Assembly: GCA_022414725.1 (NCBI GenBank)
Contig: CM039462.1
Span: forward strand, 58,344,576-58,408,575
Reading direction: 5' to 3'
Source: Microglena sp. YARC
Lineage: Eukaryota > Chlorophyta > Chlorophyceae > Chlamydomonadales > Chlamydomonadaceae
Length of the DNA stretch: 64,000 bases
Shown: positions 45,835-54,365 of the stretch, piece after piece
Position numbering within the stretch: the first letter of the stretch is position 1
Layout of the letters: every line of letters begins with the position of its first letter
Translations under genes and position numbers: made by a program
Notes under the pieces: generated by a model
The model's input: the letters and a program-made list of their open reading frames with translations, nothing else
What the model was told of the DNA's origin: nothing
The model's database searches: none

Positions 45835-46064
45835 CTTCTGACTTTACGCCCAGGATCTTGGCCACCAACAACATCAGGCTGTTCATCTCGACAGGCGTTG
45901 TTCACTTATTATCCTGGAAAGTAAATAATTGAAACAATATCAACACAAGCTACTCTGAACAAAATGAGCCCTTGTATTCCATCCTACCGGGGGAGTAGTT
46001 CCATGGTTCCGTCACACCTCCCCAGATCCGCCCCCCCCCCCCCCATCTCAAAACCCTAAATGGA

Positions 46065-46095
46065 TGTCGAGCAGACGCCTGCTTTAGAAGACACA
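46065..46095. repeat. Stem-loop family member
   Basis: TGTCGAGCAGACGCCTGCTTTAGAAGACAC is an imperfect version of the 50,355 stem-loop. It is followed by ATCGGAAA..CGCCCAAG, as at 50,387. Confidence 0.65.
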
Positions 46096-46109
46096 TCGGA
46101 AAACGCCCA

Positions 46110-46285
46110 AGTGTTACAGTGATAAGCTCAAGTGTTACAGTGATAAGCTCAAGTGTTACAGTGATAAGCTCAAGTGTTACAGTGCACTCCGATGACTTTC
46201 AGTGAGAAAGAAGCCCAAGTGTTCCAGTGAGAAAGAAGCTCAAGCGTTACAGTGAGAAAGAAGCTCAAGCGTTACAGTGAAAGCA
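46110..46285 (+). repeat. 21-bp tandem arrays 2 and 3
   Basis: 46,110-46,185: four units of GTTACAGTGATAAGCTCAAGT. 46,200-46,285: units of about 25 bp, GTTACAGTGAGAAAGAAGCTCAAGC. These are variants of the array at 43,023. Confidence 0.85.
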
Positions 46286-46348
46286 AACGAGGCAACTGTT
46301 GCAACCTTCCAGGGACACCCCGTCTCCCTCGCGCCATGAAAACAACCT

Positions 46349-46627
46349 CTACGCCCCCTCACTCCTCTGCCTTGCAAGGCAGAACACTGCTGCCTGGAAT
46401 TCCCTCTTCTGCTCGGGGGTCATGTTGCGCCAGACGTTTGTCAATCCATGAGGGTTGATCAACAAAATGCTCAGGGCGTTGCTGGCAAACACCCCAGACA
46501 GCCCACCGAAGTAGAACCATTCAGCTGGAAGCAACAGGCTAGCAATAAGCTTCAACACCGTGGGTGCCGTATCATCCGATATCTGCATTTCCTCTTTTAC
46601 ACTCTCTATTACAACACGGGAAAACAT
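46349..46627 (-). CDS. Unknown 92-aa protein
   Basis: An intact frame starting MFSRVVIESVKEEMQISD. It has one hydrophobic stretch (LKLIASLLLPAEWFYFGGLSGVFA, about 26-49) that could span a membrane, and a basic helical C terminus (TPEQKREFQAAVFCLARQ). No family recognised. It is divergent with the next small gene and overlaps its upstream frame. Confidence 0.4.
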   Translation of the reverse strand: MFSRVVIESVKEEMQISDDTAPTVLKLIASLLLPAEWFYFGGLSGVFASNALSILLINPHGLTNVWRNMTPEQKREFQAAVFCLARQRSEGA

Positions 46628-46686
46628 CCAACGTCAAGAATTTGTGTCGTCTAGATCATAAGCAGAAAACTGTTGTAAAAATCCAT

Positions 46687-46911
46687 ATGATGACAACGCC
46701 AGAAATAATGCAAATGTGTGTTGATGCGTGGACAGAAAGCTTACGGGACAGTATATTGGCCTTACATAATATCAAAAGTTCAATTGATGCTACGTATTTC
46801 ACACAGTACCAGCGAGATATAATCACACAATCAGTCATCGATCTCAAAAAAACAGTGAACAGCCCCGTTTTTCATACGAGACGCTTTACACATCAATCCA
46901 CTTGTCAATAG
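46687..46911 (+). CDS. Unknown 74-aa protein
   Basis: The ATG at 46,687, in AT-rich DNA, opens MMTTPEIMQMCVDAWTESLRD, an amphipathic helical protein with no Cys pair or signal peptide. The longer frame from 46,564 is rejected as the start because it overlaps the divergent gene at 46,349-46,627. Function unknown. Confidence 0.4.
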   Translation: MMTTPEIMQMCVDAWTESLRDSILALHNIKSSIDATYFTQYQRDIITQSVIDLKKTVNSPVFHTRRFTHQSTCQ

Positions 46912-47029
46912 TCGCAAGTGGAAGGCACGTCCGAATCAAGGTGAGCTCGACAGAGTCGATGCTACGCTGCACGAAATCTGACAGTGTCCATGGGGCCCGC
47001 GGTTTCCCCTTCACAATCCCGACAAAGTG

Positions 47030-47215
47030 TTCCAGTTATAAGCTCAAGCGTTGCAGTGATAAGCTCAAGCGTTGCAGTGATAAGCTCAAGCGTTCCAGTG
47101 ATAAGCTCAAGCGTTCCAGTGATAAGCTCAAGCGTTCCAGTGATAAGCTCAAGCTTTCCAGTGATAAGCTCAAGCGTTCCAGTGATAAGCCCAAGCGTTA
47201 CAGTGATAATAAGCT
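47030..47215 (+). repeat. 21-bp tandem array 4
   Basis: Nine units of GTTCCAGTGATAAGCTCAAGC with point differences, following the leader block at 46,939-47,030. The open frame across it (Ser-Asp-Lys-Leu-Lys-Arg repeats) is an effect of the 21-bp unit. Confidence 0.9.
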
Positions 47216-47324
47216 CTCCTTAATTTAATGCCCAAGTGTTACAAACAAGTGAATCTTTTACAAACAACATACACATTGTGTAAGACTTGACAGTTAGTTA
47301 CACAGTAGCGTCTAATGCTTGATT

Positions 47325-47390
47325 CCGGTCGCCCCCGGTCGCTCCGCTGGGGGGAGAGGTGAAAGGGGCTCCGCCACTTGTTTAATGTGG
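47325..47390 (+). repeat. GC-rich dispersed module, second copy
   Basis: GGTCGCTCCGCTGGGGGGAG, then AGGTGAAAGGGGCTCCGCC and CTTGTTTAAT, as at 20,405 and 50,610. Confidence 0.7.
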
Positions 47391-47504
47391 TACAGTGGTT
47401 CTCATCCAAGTGTTCTCGGAACTGAGGTGGGTGTGCATTGCACATCAACAAAGACCCCGTGTTCTTTTGGGTCACGGTACCGGGGAAGAGGCGATCGCTT
47501 AAGT

Positions 47505-47735
47505 TCGGCTGGTCCTTCAATGGACACTCTCGAAAGTACCGACAAAAGAACGATACAAAGTCTGCAGGATGGAGAGCCGTGATCTAAAAAAGAACCACGA
47601 TATTCTCGTTAACATCCTGCAATTTGTTGATTCAAAATCGTATTGGTGTTCCACTGCCCCGTGGGTTGCTACACCATTAGGTTACACCGTAAGGTGTGCC
47701 GTACACGAGGCGGTTTCGTTTTAATACGCATTAGG
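47505..47735 (-). repeat. Dispersed module, long copy (inverted)
   Basis: Reverse-complement counterpart of 36,315-36,545, with the same order of blocks. It contains one extra CACCTTACGGTGTAACCT insertion-like block. Confidence 0.8.
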
Positions 47736-47813
47736 AATCGCATTAGGCAATATTTGCAAGCCCGTTATGCCCTTTCTTCCCCTATATCCCTCATACATAC
47801 CATTAACGGGGGC

Positions 47814-48200
47814 TTAATAGTTGTCAAAGACAACAATATCTCGAAGTGTATGTTTCAATCGTAGCAGGTGGTCAACGTCTGTTTCCCATTTCTCCTGCTT
47901 TAGTTCATCGCTATTTCTAAGGTCTTGTAACATACAATACGGAAGCTTTCCATCTTTAAACGGCCACCCTTCACCTGCCACCGGCCACCTGCCACCTTTT
48001 TGTTTTTTGTTACCTTCTTGTGGTACAAACTTACTGTAACCAAACGTTCCATCTGGTTTCCTTACTTTAACACATAAAGTGACTGACCCGTTCTGTCCGC
48101 GTCCACACTTCTTCTTGTACAAAACACGGGAAGCTCCATCTTTGCAAATACTTCTTGTATGAGTATTGGTGTATGTAGTGTCCGACATTTGTATATACAT
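47814..48200 (-). CDS. Unknown 128-aa protein with an 'ICxDGxSRVLYK' motif
   Basis: An intact frame. The more likely start is the second Met (MSDTTYTNTHTRS). RSICKDGASRVLYKKKCG (16-33) is followed by a basic strand-rich segment (GSVTLCVKVRKPDGTFGYSK) and KKQKGGRWPVAGEGW. Two other places in the window code for the same motif (48,244-48,612 and 62,217-62,370), so this is the intact member of a small family. Basic and rich in Lys, with paired Cys; a nucleic-acid-binding role is possible but not shown. Confidence 0.55.
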   Translation of the reverse strand: MYIQMSDTTYTNTHTRSICKDGASRVLYKKKCGRGQNGSVTLCVKVRKPDGTFGYSKFVPQEGNKKQKGGRWPVAGEGWPFKDGKLPYCMLQDLRNSDELKQEKWETDVDHLLRLKHTLRDIVVFDNY

Positions 48201-48243
48201 ATAATCATATTTTATTCATTGACGACGATCTCATCCGTTGAAT

Positions 48244-48612
48244 TTAAGCTACCCATATATCCTCGAACCCATGAATTTCTGGGCTGTCATGTACCATAGT
48301 ACTTAATCCAGTACCGAAATATTTAAAGAGTTTTCCCTGTTTAACAATCTTAAAATCACCCCAACCCCTACCATCATATATCATCTTAACATAGGCATTA
48401 AATTCGGTTGAGTTCCTTACAATTTCGTCACTAGTTGTTTTTGTTTCAAAATCAAAAATCTCCTCCTCCCCACCACCCTTTTGTTTATTTGCAGCCCGTT
48501 TATTGTCCAATGGCTTATAAAGTACTAGTTTAATCTTCCCTGTTTTGTTCTTCTAGTACAATACTCGGGATTTCCCATCATCGCAAATTCCGTTTCTCGA
48601 GGTCTTTATCAT
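48244..48612 (-). pseudogene. 'ICDDGKSRVLY' family member with internal deletion and stop
   Basis: The ATG at 48,612 opens MIKTSRNGICDDGKSRVLY and then meets a stop. The relative at 62.3 kb has about 17 further residues at this point, absent here. The frame continues KNKTGKIKLVLYKPLDNKRAA and then a unique part (KQKGGGEEEIFDFETKTT... to 48,244). The 3' part alone forms an 88-codon frame from 48,510. It is probably non-functional, or read as the shorter C-terminal protein. Confidence 0.5.
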
Positions 48613-48639
48613 TGAAATGTATAAAAAAAAATCACTCTG

Positions 48640-48790
48640 GGTGCAACGGCACGCCACGAAAGGGTCGCTGAAGCTCAGGGCACAGAATAGATGCAAGTAC
48701 CTCCACTGAACGTGGGGTCTTGCGACTCAAGACGTTCGCTCCTGTTGCAACTTTCTCTTGCTCAACAACGGCAAAGATGGGGATTGCCCA
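48640..48790 (-). pseudogene. Fragment of the T5orf172 gene
   Basis: CTCAGGGCACAGAATAGATG, CAAGTACCTCCACTGAACGT and TTGCTCAACAACGGCAAAGA match 51,376-51,530 inside the large T5orf172 gene, same strand, with small differences and no continuous frame. It ends in GGGGATTGCC(C/A)A(G/A)ACCCC, also found at 53,893. Confidence 0.75.
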
Positions 48791-48818
48791 GACCCCGATG
48801 TCTCACATCAATCCCTAT

Positions 48819-48848
48819 TTCAGAGGTGTTCACATGAACACCTCTGAA
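48819..48848. repeat. Perfect palindrome, 14-bp arms
   Basis: TTCAGAGGTGTTCA, two bases, then TGAACACCTCTGAA. The worn copy is at 38,802-38,830. It follows the T5orf172 fragment, at what would be the start side of the next repeat module. Confidence 0.9.
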
Positions 48849-48859
48849 AAGACGTCTTC

Positions 48860-49015
48860 TGTAGACGAGGACATGTGGAGTTTGCATGTGGAGTCAGATG
48901 TTTTTCGATCGTCGTCGTCGTCGTCAGTGTTCCTCCGTTTGCGTGTGTTCGTTCGTACGTACGTGTGTGTGTTTGCTTGCATTGATTCATTGATTCATTC
49001 ATTCATGCATGCGGT
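48860..49015 (+). repeat. Dispersed 'GAGGACATG..GTGTTCGTACGTACG' module
   Basis: Blocks AGACGAGGACATGT, GTGGAGTCAGATG, GTGTTC(C/A)TCC, TTTGCGTGTGTTCGTACGTACG, GTTTGCTTGCATTCATTCATTC. Also at 54,245-54,360 and 55,740-55,870, in each case just past the 3' end of a replication or T5orf172-type gene. Confidence 0.75.
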
Positions 49016-49254
49016 CTATGGATGCAAATGTGCGTGTGTGCATCTTATTCCTGTTCACTTGCTTGAGTCGTGAGGGCTCCCCTTCGTACGTCTCTTGTTC
49101 TGCTCCTACGATCACTATGCTACTTCTGCTTGAGGCGTATTTAATGTGTTTTGTGCATTTGTCATCTACTTACGCTATCCAGGTTGGCATGAATGTGCCA
49201 AAAACTCAGACGACATCTGGGTGATCTTAATCCGACGTCTCGCCAAATTGTATA

Positions 49255-49285
49255 AAGGGTGTCCCGCTATTTGAGAACAACTATA
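49255..49285 (+). repeat. Solo mariner-like end, tip to the left
   Basis: TATAAAGGGTGTCCCGCTAT, then TTGAGAACAACTATA. TA precedes the tip. No partner was found to the right. Confidence 0.5.
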
Positions 49286-49404
49286 AACTGTACAGCTCCA
49301 TCCATACAACAAACTAGACACCGTGCGAGAAAAAACAAATCAGGCTAAACCATTTACAATAATAGCTCGAATAACGTCAGAACGTTTTGTAGGAAAAATC
49401 AAAT

Positions 49405-49629
49405 ATGGACAAATGTCTCATGGTAATTCAAGCATCCACTCAACGTGTTGCTGATGTGGATAGAGTTGTTTCACGTGAAGCCTGCTATAATATACCTGTG
49501 AGTCTGAGCAATGAGATCTGTGAAGACTTCAACTACATAGAAATTGATCTGCCTCACATGCGAACAACTGGAGAACCAGGGAGATTGTTGGTAATTAAGG
49601 AAAAGTTATTTCTTGCAGGCAATTTGTAA
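49405..49629 (+). CDS. Unknown 74-aa protein, shares a C-terminal block with 63,634-63,846
   Basis: Intact frame MDKCLMVIQASTQRVADVDR. The block EICEDFNYIEIDLPHMRTTG (45-64) followed by EPGR occurs in nearly the same form at 63.7 kb on the other strand. The ORF starts about 120 bp after a solo mariner-like end. No function is recognised. Confidence 0.45.
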   Translation: MDKCLMVIQASTQRVADVDRVVSREACYNIPVSLSNEICEDFNYIEIDLPHMRTTGEPGRLLVIKEKLFLAGNL

Positions 49630-49630
49630 C

Positions 49631-49771
49631 ATGAGTCACACATGTCCACGTGACATCGAAACAGCCCTCATATATGTTGACATCTTCATACTACATCCAG
49701 ATGAACTACACTTCCTTCAGGTTTGCAATAAACATAAATTGCATTTGAACAAGTATCTATTCACCAATTAG
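49631..49771 (+). CDS. Small unknown ORF, 46 residues
   Basis: The ATG lies one base after the stop of the preceding gene. The frame begins MSHTCPRDIETALIYVDIFI and ends in a basic tail. It has one hydrophobic helix. It may be an independent small protein or the continuation of the previous frame after a shift. Confidence 0.3.
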   Translation: MSHTCPRDIETALIYVDIFILHPDELHFLQVCNKHKLHLNKYLFTN

Positions 49772-49784
49772 TCTTGCTGGCTGT

Positions 49785-50385
49785 GACGGACGGACGGTGT
49801 GGATGCGACAGTTTTGCTTGTGATGATTGATGCCTTGACATGTTTCTGCATCTCAATTCCCCCTGCCCCACTCCGTGGGGCCCGCGATTACCCTATCTAT
49901 ATACGATATCTATTGTGTAGCAGCCTCTGCTTGACATGTTTGCGATTACTTTACCGGGTTTTCCGTCATCTGTGATGTGACTCGACACATGTGCCGCCGT
50001 GATGCGAAAGTCGCTCTGTGATGTGAGTCAGTCGACACAACTTCCGCCGTGATGCGAGAGGTCGCTCTGTGATGTGACTCGACGACACAGGTGCCGCCGT
50101 GATGCGAAAGTCGCTCTGTGATGTGACTCGACTCGACAGGTGCCGCCGCGTTGCGAGAGGTCGCCTCTGCTTGACACAGGTGCCGCCTGATGCGAGAGGT
50201 CGCCTCTGCTTGACACAGGTGCCGCCTGATGCGAGTGTGACTCGACTCGACAAGTGCCGCCGCGTGATGCGAGAGGTCGGTCGATCTGTGATGTGACTCG
50301 ACTCGACAGGTGCCGCCGTATGTCCCGCGATTCCTCTTTCATACTCCCGACATAGTTGTCAAGCAGAAGTCTGCTTGAGACGACA
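49785..50385 (+). repeat. Dispersed intergenic module, copy B, with ~46-bp tandem units and a stem-loop
   Basis: Starts GGACGGACGGTGTGGATGCG, then CCCCACTCCGTGGGGCCCGC (itself a hairpin) and TTTACCGGGTTTTCCGTCAT. About seven units of GTGACTCGAC..AGGTGCCGCCGTGATGCGA..GTCGC follow (49,975-50,320). It ends with GTTGTCAAGCAGAAGTCTGC and its return arm at 50,355-50,385. Confidence 0.85.
50355..50385. terminator. Stem-loop CAAGCAGAAGTCTGCTTG, candidate transcript-end hairpin
   Basis: GTTGTCAAGCAG, AAGT, CTGCTTGAGACGACAC: an 8-9-bp stem with outer GTCGT/ACGAC-like pairing. It lies about 100 bp past the 3' end of the T5orf172 gene (minus strand). About ten further copies lie in the window (for example 58,911, 59,316, 60,326 and 62,488). 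Confidence 0.5.
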
Positions 50386-50483
50386 CATCGGAAACGCCCA
50401 AGCGTTCCAGTGAGAAAGAAGCTCAAGTGTTACAGTGAATCTTTTACAAACAACATACACATTGTGTAAGACTTGACAGTTAG

Positions 50484-51911
50484 TTACACAGTAGTGTGTA
50501 GTGTGTAGTGTGTAGTGTGTCTGCTGCTTGATGTGAACAATGGGCTCCCCTCCGGTCGCCCACCCGCTCGGTTCCTCGCGGACTCCTTTGTGGAGGCTCC
50601 CCTCCGGTCGCCCCCAGTCGCTCCGCTGGGGGAAGAGGTGAAAGGGGCTCCGCCGCTTGTTGAATAATACAATCCGTTGTTTGCCGATGGACTATGGCTG
50701 GCTGTACAAGGACATCTCGTGACCCGAAAGGGCGGCGTGAGGTCCGTGCGCAGAAGACGAAGTTTCAAGAGCTCCAGCATCCGGGAGACTCTCTCCGGGC
50801 ACAGGCGGTAGTTCCTCTCCTCCTTGGTGCGCTTGCCCTTGACCTGCGCGCGCGTGGTATCGACATGGTGAGCGAGACCAAGCGCGTGCAGGTCAAAGGC
50901 AAGAGAACTCAGGAGGAGAGGAACTACCGCCTGTACCCGGAGAGCTGTACATGGACAGCTCATGGCCAGAAAGGGCAGCTGCGGCGTGAGGTCAGTGCGC
51001 AGAAGACGAAGTTTCACGAGCTTGAGCATACGACAGACACTCTCCGGGCACAGGCGGTAATTTCTCTCCTCCTGAGTTCTCTTGCCTTTGACCTGCACGC
51101 GCTTGGTCACGCTCACCATATCCAGACCCACGGCGTTCAAGATCATCTTCACAGACTTGGACACCTTGCACAGGTCCCACCCGTCGCGAACGCCGCACGA
51201 GGCATGGCTGAACAGCCTAGCGGTGTTGTTGTAGTCGCTGAACATCTGTGTTCCCTTGAGCTTGGCGTCGAACACCGTCATCAGGTTCGGGATGATTGTC
51301 TCAGTGTCGAACGGGGACGAAAACCCCAGAGCAGCGAGTGTCTCCTCTATCAACACGATCTTCAGAAGATCGGGGTGCAACGGCACGCCCCGAAAGGGGC
51401 GCTGCAGCTCAGGGCACAGAATAGATGCAAGTACCTCCACTGAACGTGGGGTATTGCTCCTCAAGACGTTCTCGAATATCTTGGCGACCATTCGAGAGAC
51501 CGTCTTCTCTTGCTCAAGAACGGCAAAGATGGGTGGCACGTCCTCGGTGCAGCAATCAAGGCTGTCGACGCCACCTGTCCACACGTACTGGAATACGACA
51601 TCGGCCATCTCCCGAAAGACGGCACCTGCATCACCCGCGTCAAGTTGGTAGTACTCGTATCCAACGTCGAGACGGTGCTTGACTCGAGGGTAATCTCCGC
51701 TAAGGTACCGGAGCAGGGCAGTCTCAGCCTCCACACAAGCACGCGGATTAAGTACGTGGATTGCGAAGATCATCTTTGAGTTCTTCGGGTACTGAGAAAG
51801 TCGCTGACCAAAGGGCTTCGACCACCTGCCCACCTTGACGACGATCTCATCCTTCTGAATGAACTTGTGCTCAACCAACGCGTACACGACATTGGTTGTC
51901 ATGTGCGCCAT
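50484..51911 (-). CDS. T5orf172 (GIY-YIG-like) domain protein
   Basis: T5orf172 domains belong to the GIY-YIG nuclease fold and are frequent in NCLDVs and phages, usually with no known target. The 475-codon frame starts at 51,911. VVYALVEHKF (8-17), EIVVKVGRW (22-30), an Arg-Leu-Ser-Gln-Tyr-Pro block, a central Glu in ACVEAETALLRYL and YEYYQL are the ordered motifs, within the first ~90 residues. A linker and a helical domain follow (KSVKMILNAVGLDM, RNYRLCPESVCRMLKLVKLRLL). The last ~140 codons repeat this RLCPE block and run into repeat DNA, so the native end is probably near 51,000. A paralogue lies directly upstream, with nearly identical DNA before both starts (GCGCGTTTACACCA..). Confidence 0.7.
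   Translation of the reverse strand: MAHMTTNVVYALVEHKFIQKDEIVVKVGRWSKPFGQRLSQYPKNSKMIFAIHVLNPRACVEAETALLRYLSGDYPRVKHRLDVGYEYYQLDAGDAGAVFREMADVVFQYVWTGGVDSLDCCTEDVPPIFAVLEQEKTVSRMVAKIFENVLRSNTPRSVEVLASILCPELQRPFRGVPLHPDLLKIVLIEETLAALGFSSPFDTETIIPNLMTVFDAKLKGTQMFSDYNNTARLFSHASCGVRDGWDLCKVSKSVKMILNAVGLDMVSVTKRVQVKGKRTQEERNYRLCPESVCRMLKLVKLRLLRTDLTPQLPFLAMSCPCTALRVQAVVPLLLSSLAFDLHALGLAHHVDTTRAQVKGKRTKEERNYRLCPERVSRMLELLKLRLLRTDLTPPFRVTRCPCTASHSPSANNGLYYSTSGGAPFTSSPSGATGGDRRGASTKESARNRAGGRPEGSPLFTSSSRHTTHYTLHTTV
50860..51125. repeat. Inverted and direct duplication of the T5orf172 3' coding block
   Basis: GCGCGTGCAGGTCAAAGGCAAGAGAACTCAGGAGGAGAG at 50,880-50,920 is the inverted copy of the block at 51,050-51,105. 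A third copy, direct to the gene, lies at 50,735-50,840. The inverted pair could form a stem of about 80 bp with a short loop. Confidence 0.75.
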
Positions 51912-52027
51912 GATCGTTGTCGAGCTGCTCCTATGCTATATCCCAATGCGCGCGTTTACACCATTATTATATGCATGACGGCTCGTCGTCGTCAGACTCG
52001 AAGACGTACGCAACAGGCAACGCGACG

Positions 52028-52965
52028 TCAACCAGGTGGTTGTACATGGACATCTCGTGTCCCGAAAGGGCATCGGCGGCGTGCGCGTTGAGCGGCGTGA
52101 GGTCCGTTCGCATAAGACGAAGTTTCACGAGCTTGAGCATACGGCAGACAGACACTCTCCGGGCACAGGCGGTAGTTCCTCGCCTCCTGAGTTCTCTTGC
52201 CCTTGACCTGCACGCGCTTGGTCTCGCTCACCATGTCGAGACCCACGGCGCTCAGGATCATCTTCACAGACTTGGACACCTTGCGCAGGTCCCACCCGTC
52301 GCGACCGCCGCACGAGGCCTGGCTGAACAGCCGAGCGGTGTTGTTGTAGTCGCTGAACATCTGTGTTCCCTTGAGCTTTTCGTCGAACACCGTCATCAGA
52401 TTTGGGATGATGGTCGTAGTGTCGAATGGGGACACAAAACCCAGAGCAGAGAGCGTCTCCTCTATCACCACGATATTCAGAAGAAGCAGCTCAGGGCACA
52501 GAATAGATGTTCCTTCTCTCGCTCATTCTCGCGTTCCTTCTCTTGCTCATTCTCGCGTTCCTTCTCTTGCTCAAGAACGGCAAAGATGGGTGGCACGTCC
52601 TCGGTGCCGCAATCAAGGCTGTCGACGCCACCTGTCCACACGTACTGGAATACGACATCGGCCATCTCCCGAAAGACGGCACCTGCATCACCCGCGTCAA
52701 GTTGGTAGTACTCGTATCCAACGTCGCGACGGGGCTTGACTCGAGGGTCTCTGCGAAGGTACCGGAGCAGGACAGTCTCAGCCTCCACACAAGCGCGCGG
52801 ATTAAGTACGTGGATTGCGAAGATCATCTTTGAGTTCTTCGGGTACTGAGAAAGTCGCTGCACAACGGGCTTCGACGTTCCGCCCACCTTGACGACGATC
52901 TCATCCTTCTGAATGAACTTGTGCTCAACCAAAGCGTACACGACATTGGTTGTCATGTGCGTCAT
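52028..52965 (-). pseudogene. T5orf172 paralogue with replaced centre and frameshift
   Basis: The N-terminal 130 residues (from 52,965) are almost the same as in the gene at 50,484-51,911, including VVKVGGTSKPVVQRLSQYP. After EQEK the roughly 60-residue centre of the paralogue is missing and replaced by a 24-bp repeat coding for Glu-Arg-Glu-Asn-Glu-Gln-Glu-Lys (52,509-52,573). The frame then ends near 52,477. The C-terminal half resumes in another frame from 52,471 (VIEETLSALGF...) to 52,028. Either a deletion with a microsatellite patch broke the gene, or the N-terminal 162-residue part is made alone. Confidence 0.65.
52509..52573. repeat. 24-bp repeat (CTCATTCTCGCGTTCCTTCTCTTG)
   Basis: About 2.7 units within the T5orf172 paralogue, at the exact place where its central domain is missing. 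Confidence 0.8.
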
Positions 52966-53069
52966 GATCTCTGTCGAGCTGCTCCTATGCTATCCCAATG
53001 CGCGCGTTTACACCACTTCCACGAGACGATGAGTGGCGATGGCGATGATCCGCCACCGTGTGTCATGAA

Positions 53070-53610
53070 TGGACGGACGGACGGACGGACGGTGTGGATG
53101 CGACAGTTTTCCACCGTTTTGCGTGTGATGATTTATTGATACCTTGACACACTTGGTTTCTGCAGCTCAATTCCCCTACCCCACTCCGTGGGGCCCGCGA
53201 TTCCCCTATCGATATACTAGATCTATTGTCTAGCAGACCTCTGCTTGACATGTGATCACCGTTTGCGAATACTTTACCGGGTTTTCCGTCATCTGTGAGT
53301 GATATCTTACAGTATCGAGGTATTGACACAGGTGCCGCCGTGATGCGAGAGGTCGGTCGCTCTGTGACTCGACACGACAGGTGCCGCCATGATGCGAGAG
53401 GTCGGTCGCTCTGTGACTCTGTGACTCGACACATGTGCCGCCGTGATGCGAGATGTCGCCATGTGACTCGACTCGACTCGACTCGACACACGTGCCGCCG
53501 TGATGCGAGATGTCGCTCTGTGACTCTGTGACTCGACACACGTGCCGCCGTGATGCGAGATGTCGCCATGTGACTCTGTGACTCGACTCGACTCGACACA
53601 GATGCCGCCG
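53070..53610 (+). repeat. Dispersed intergenic module, copy C
   Basis: Same order as 49,785-50,320: GGACGG repeats, GTGTGGATGCGACAGTTTT, CCCCACTCCGTGGGGCCCGC, AGCAGACCTCTGCT (53,232-53,245), TTTACCGGGTTTTCCGTCAT, TTACAGTATCGAGGTATTGA. About five units of TGCCGCCGTGATGCGAGA..GTGACTCGACACA follow. Confidence 0.85.
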
Positions 53611-53939
53611 TCCTTGATGAGAGTGGTCGCCGTTCCTCTAAAAACGAGTGTAAACGTAGTGAGTGGCCTAAGTCCCCTCACCCAAATCCTGTGTAGTGCT
53701 GGCGGCGGTACAATCGATCGCCGGACATGATAAAAGACCAGACGATCCCCGTAACTGCATAACTTCCTTTTGTTTTGTTCTCCTCTCTCTTCCTTCGAAC
53801 ACGACCGACCGACCGACATCTTCCTCCTTTCCATAAGCAGCATCATTCATCGAGCCTCGAGTGAAGTGTGTGGCTCACGCCCGACAGCATCGATGGGGAT
53901 TGCCAAAACCCCAATGTCTGATAACACACTCGAGGTTGT

Positions 53940-54257
53940 CTAACCTCTCGGATCGATGAGAGTGCTGTCAAGGTAGCCGCCACCGCTTGCGAAGACGAGC
54001 AGTTCCTCTGTCAAAAGAGGAATCGTCAGACTCTCTCCTTCCAAGCTGTGAAAGTCTCCTGGGCACTCTGTACGATCCTTGAGGGTTCCTTGAAGCCGCC
54101 TTAGTCCTTCCTTTCCTTTCGTTTCCTTTGCTTCCATCCTTATTCTCTGAACAAATCTAGATAATCCATAAGCATCATTATCATCGAGCCTGGAGACAGA
54201 TGGACGAGACAATGAGGATGCGCTTGCCGCCGCGGTGTCTTTTGGAGACGAGGACAT
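53940..54257 (-). CDS. Unknown 105-aa protein
   Basis: The chosen start is the ATG at 54,257 (MSSSPKDTAAASASSLSRPS). The frame is open further upstream but only through a dispersed repeat. It has a Ser/Ala-rich leader, a basic helical middle (RFVQRIRMEAKETKGKEGLR) and a hydrophobic C-terminal part (SLTIPLLTEELLVFASGGG). It lies just past the end of the D5-like gene on the same strand. No family recognised. Confidence 0.35.
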   Translation of the reverse strand: MSSSPKDTAAASASSLSRPSVSRLDDNDAYGLSRFVQRIRMEAKETKGKEGLRRLQGTLKDRTECPGDFHSLEGESLTIPLLTEELLVFASGGGYLDSTLIDPRG

Positions 54258-54365
54258 GTTTCCGCCGTTTGCATGTTGAGTCAGATGGACGATGACAGTG
54301 TTCATCCCTTTGCGTGTGTTCGTACGTACGTGCGTTTGCTTGCATTCATTCATTCATTCGATTCT

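Noticed and set aside
46902..47228. 108-codon frame of Ser-Asp-Lys-Leu-Lys-Arg repeats
   Set aside because: Produced by the 21-bp tandem array; its leader and array recur elsewhere in different frames.
50694..51443. 249-codon plus-strand frame
   Set aside because: It is antisense to the T5orf172 gene and its duplicated 3' block; the minus-strand product has the recognisable domain.
51917..52708. 263-codon plus-strand frame
   Set aside because: Antisense shadow of the T5orf172 paralogue.
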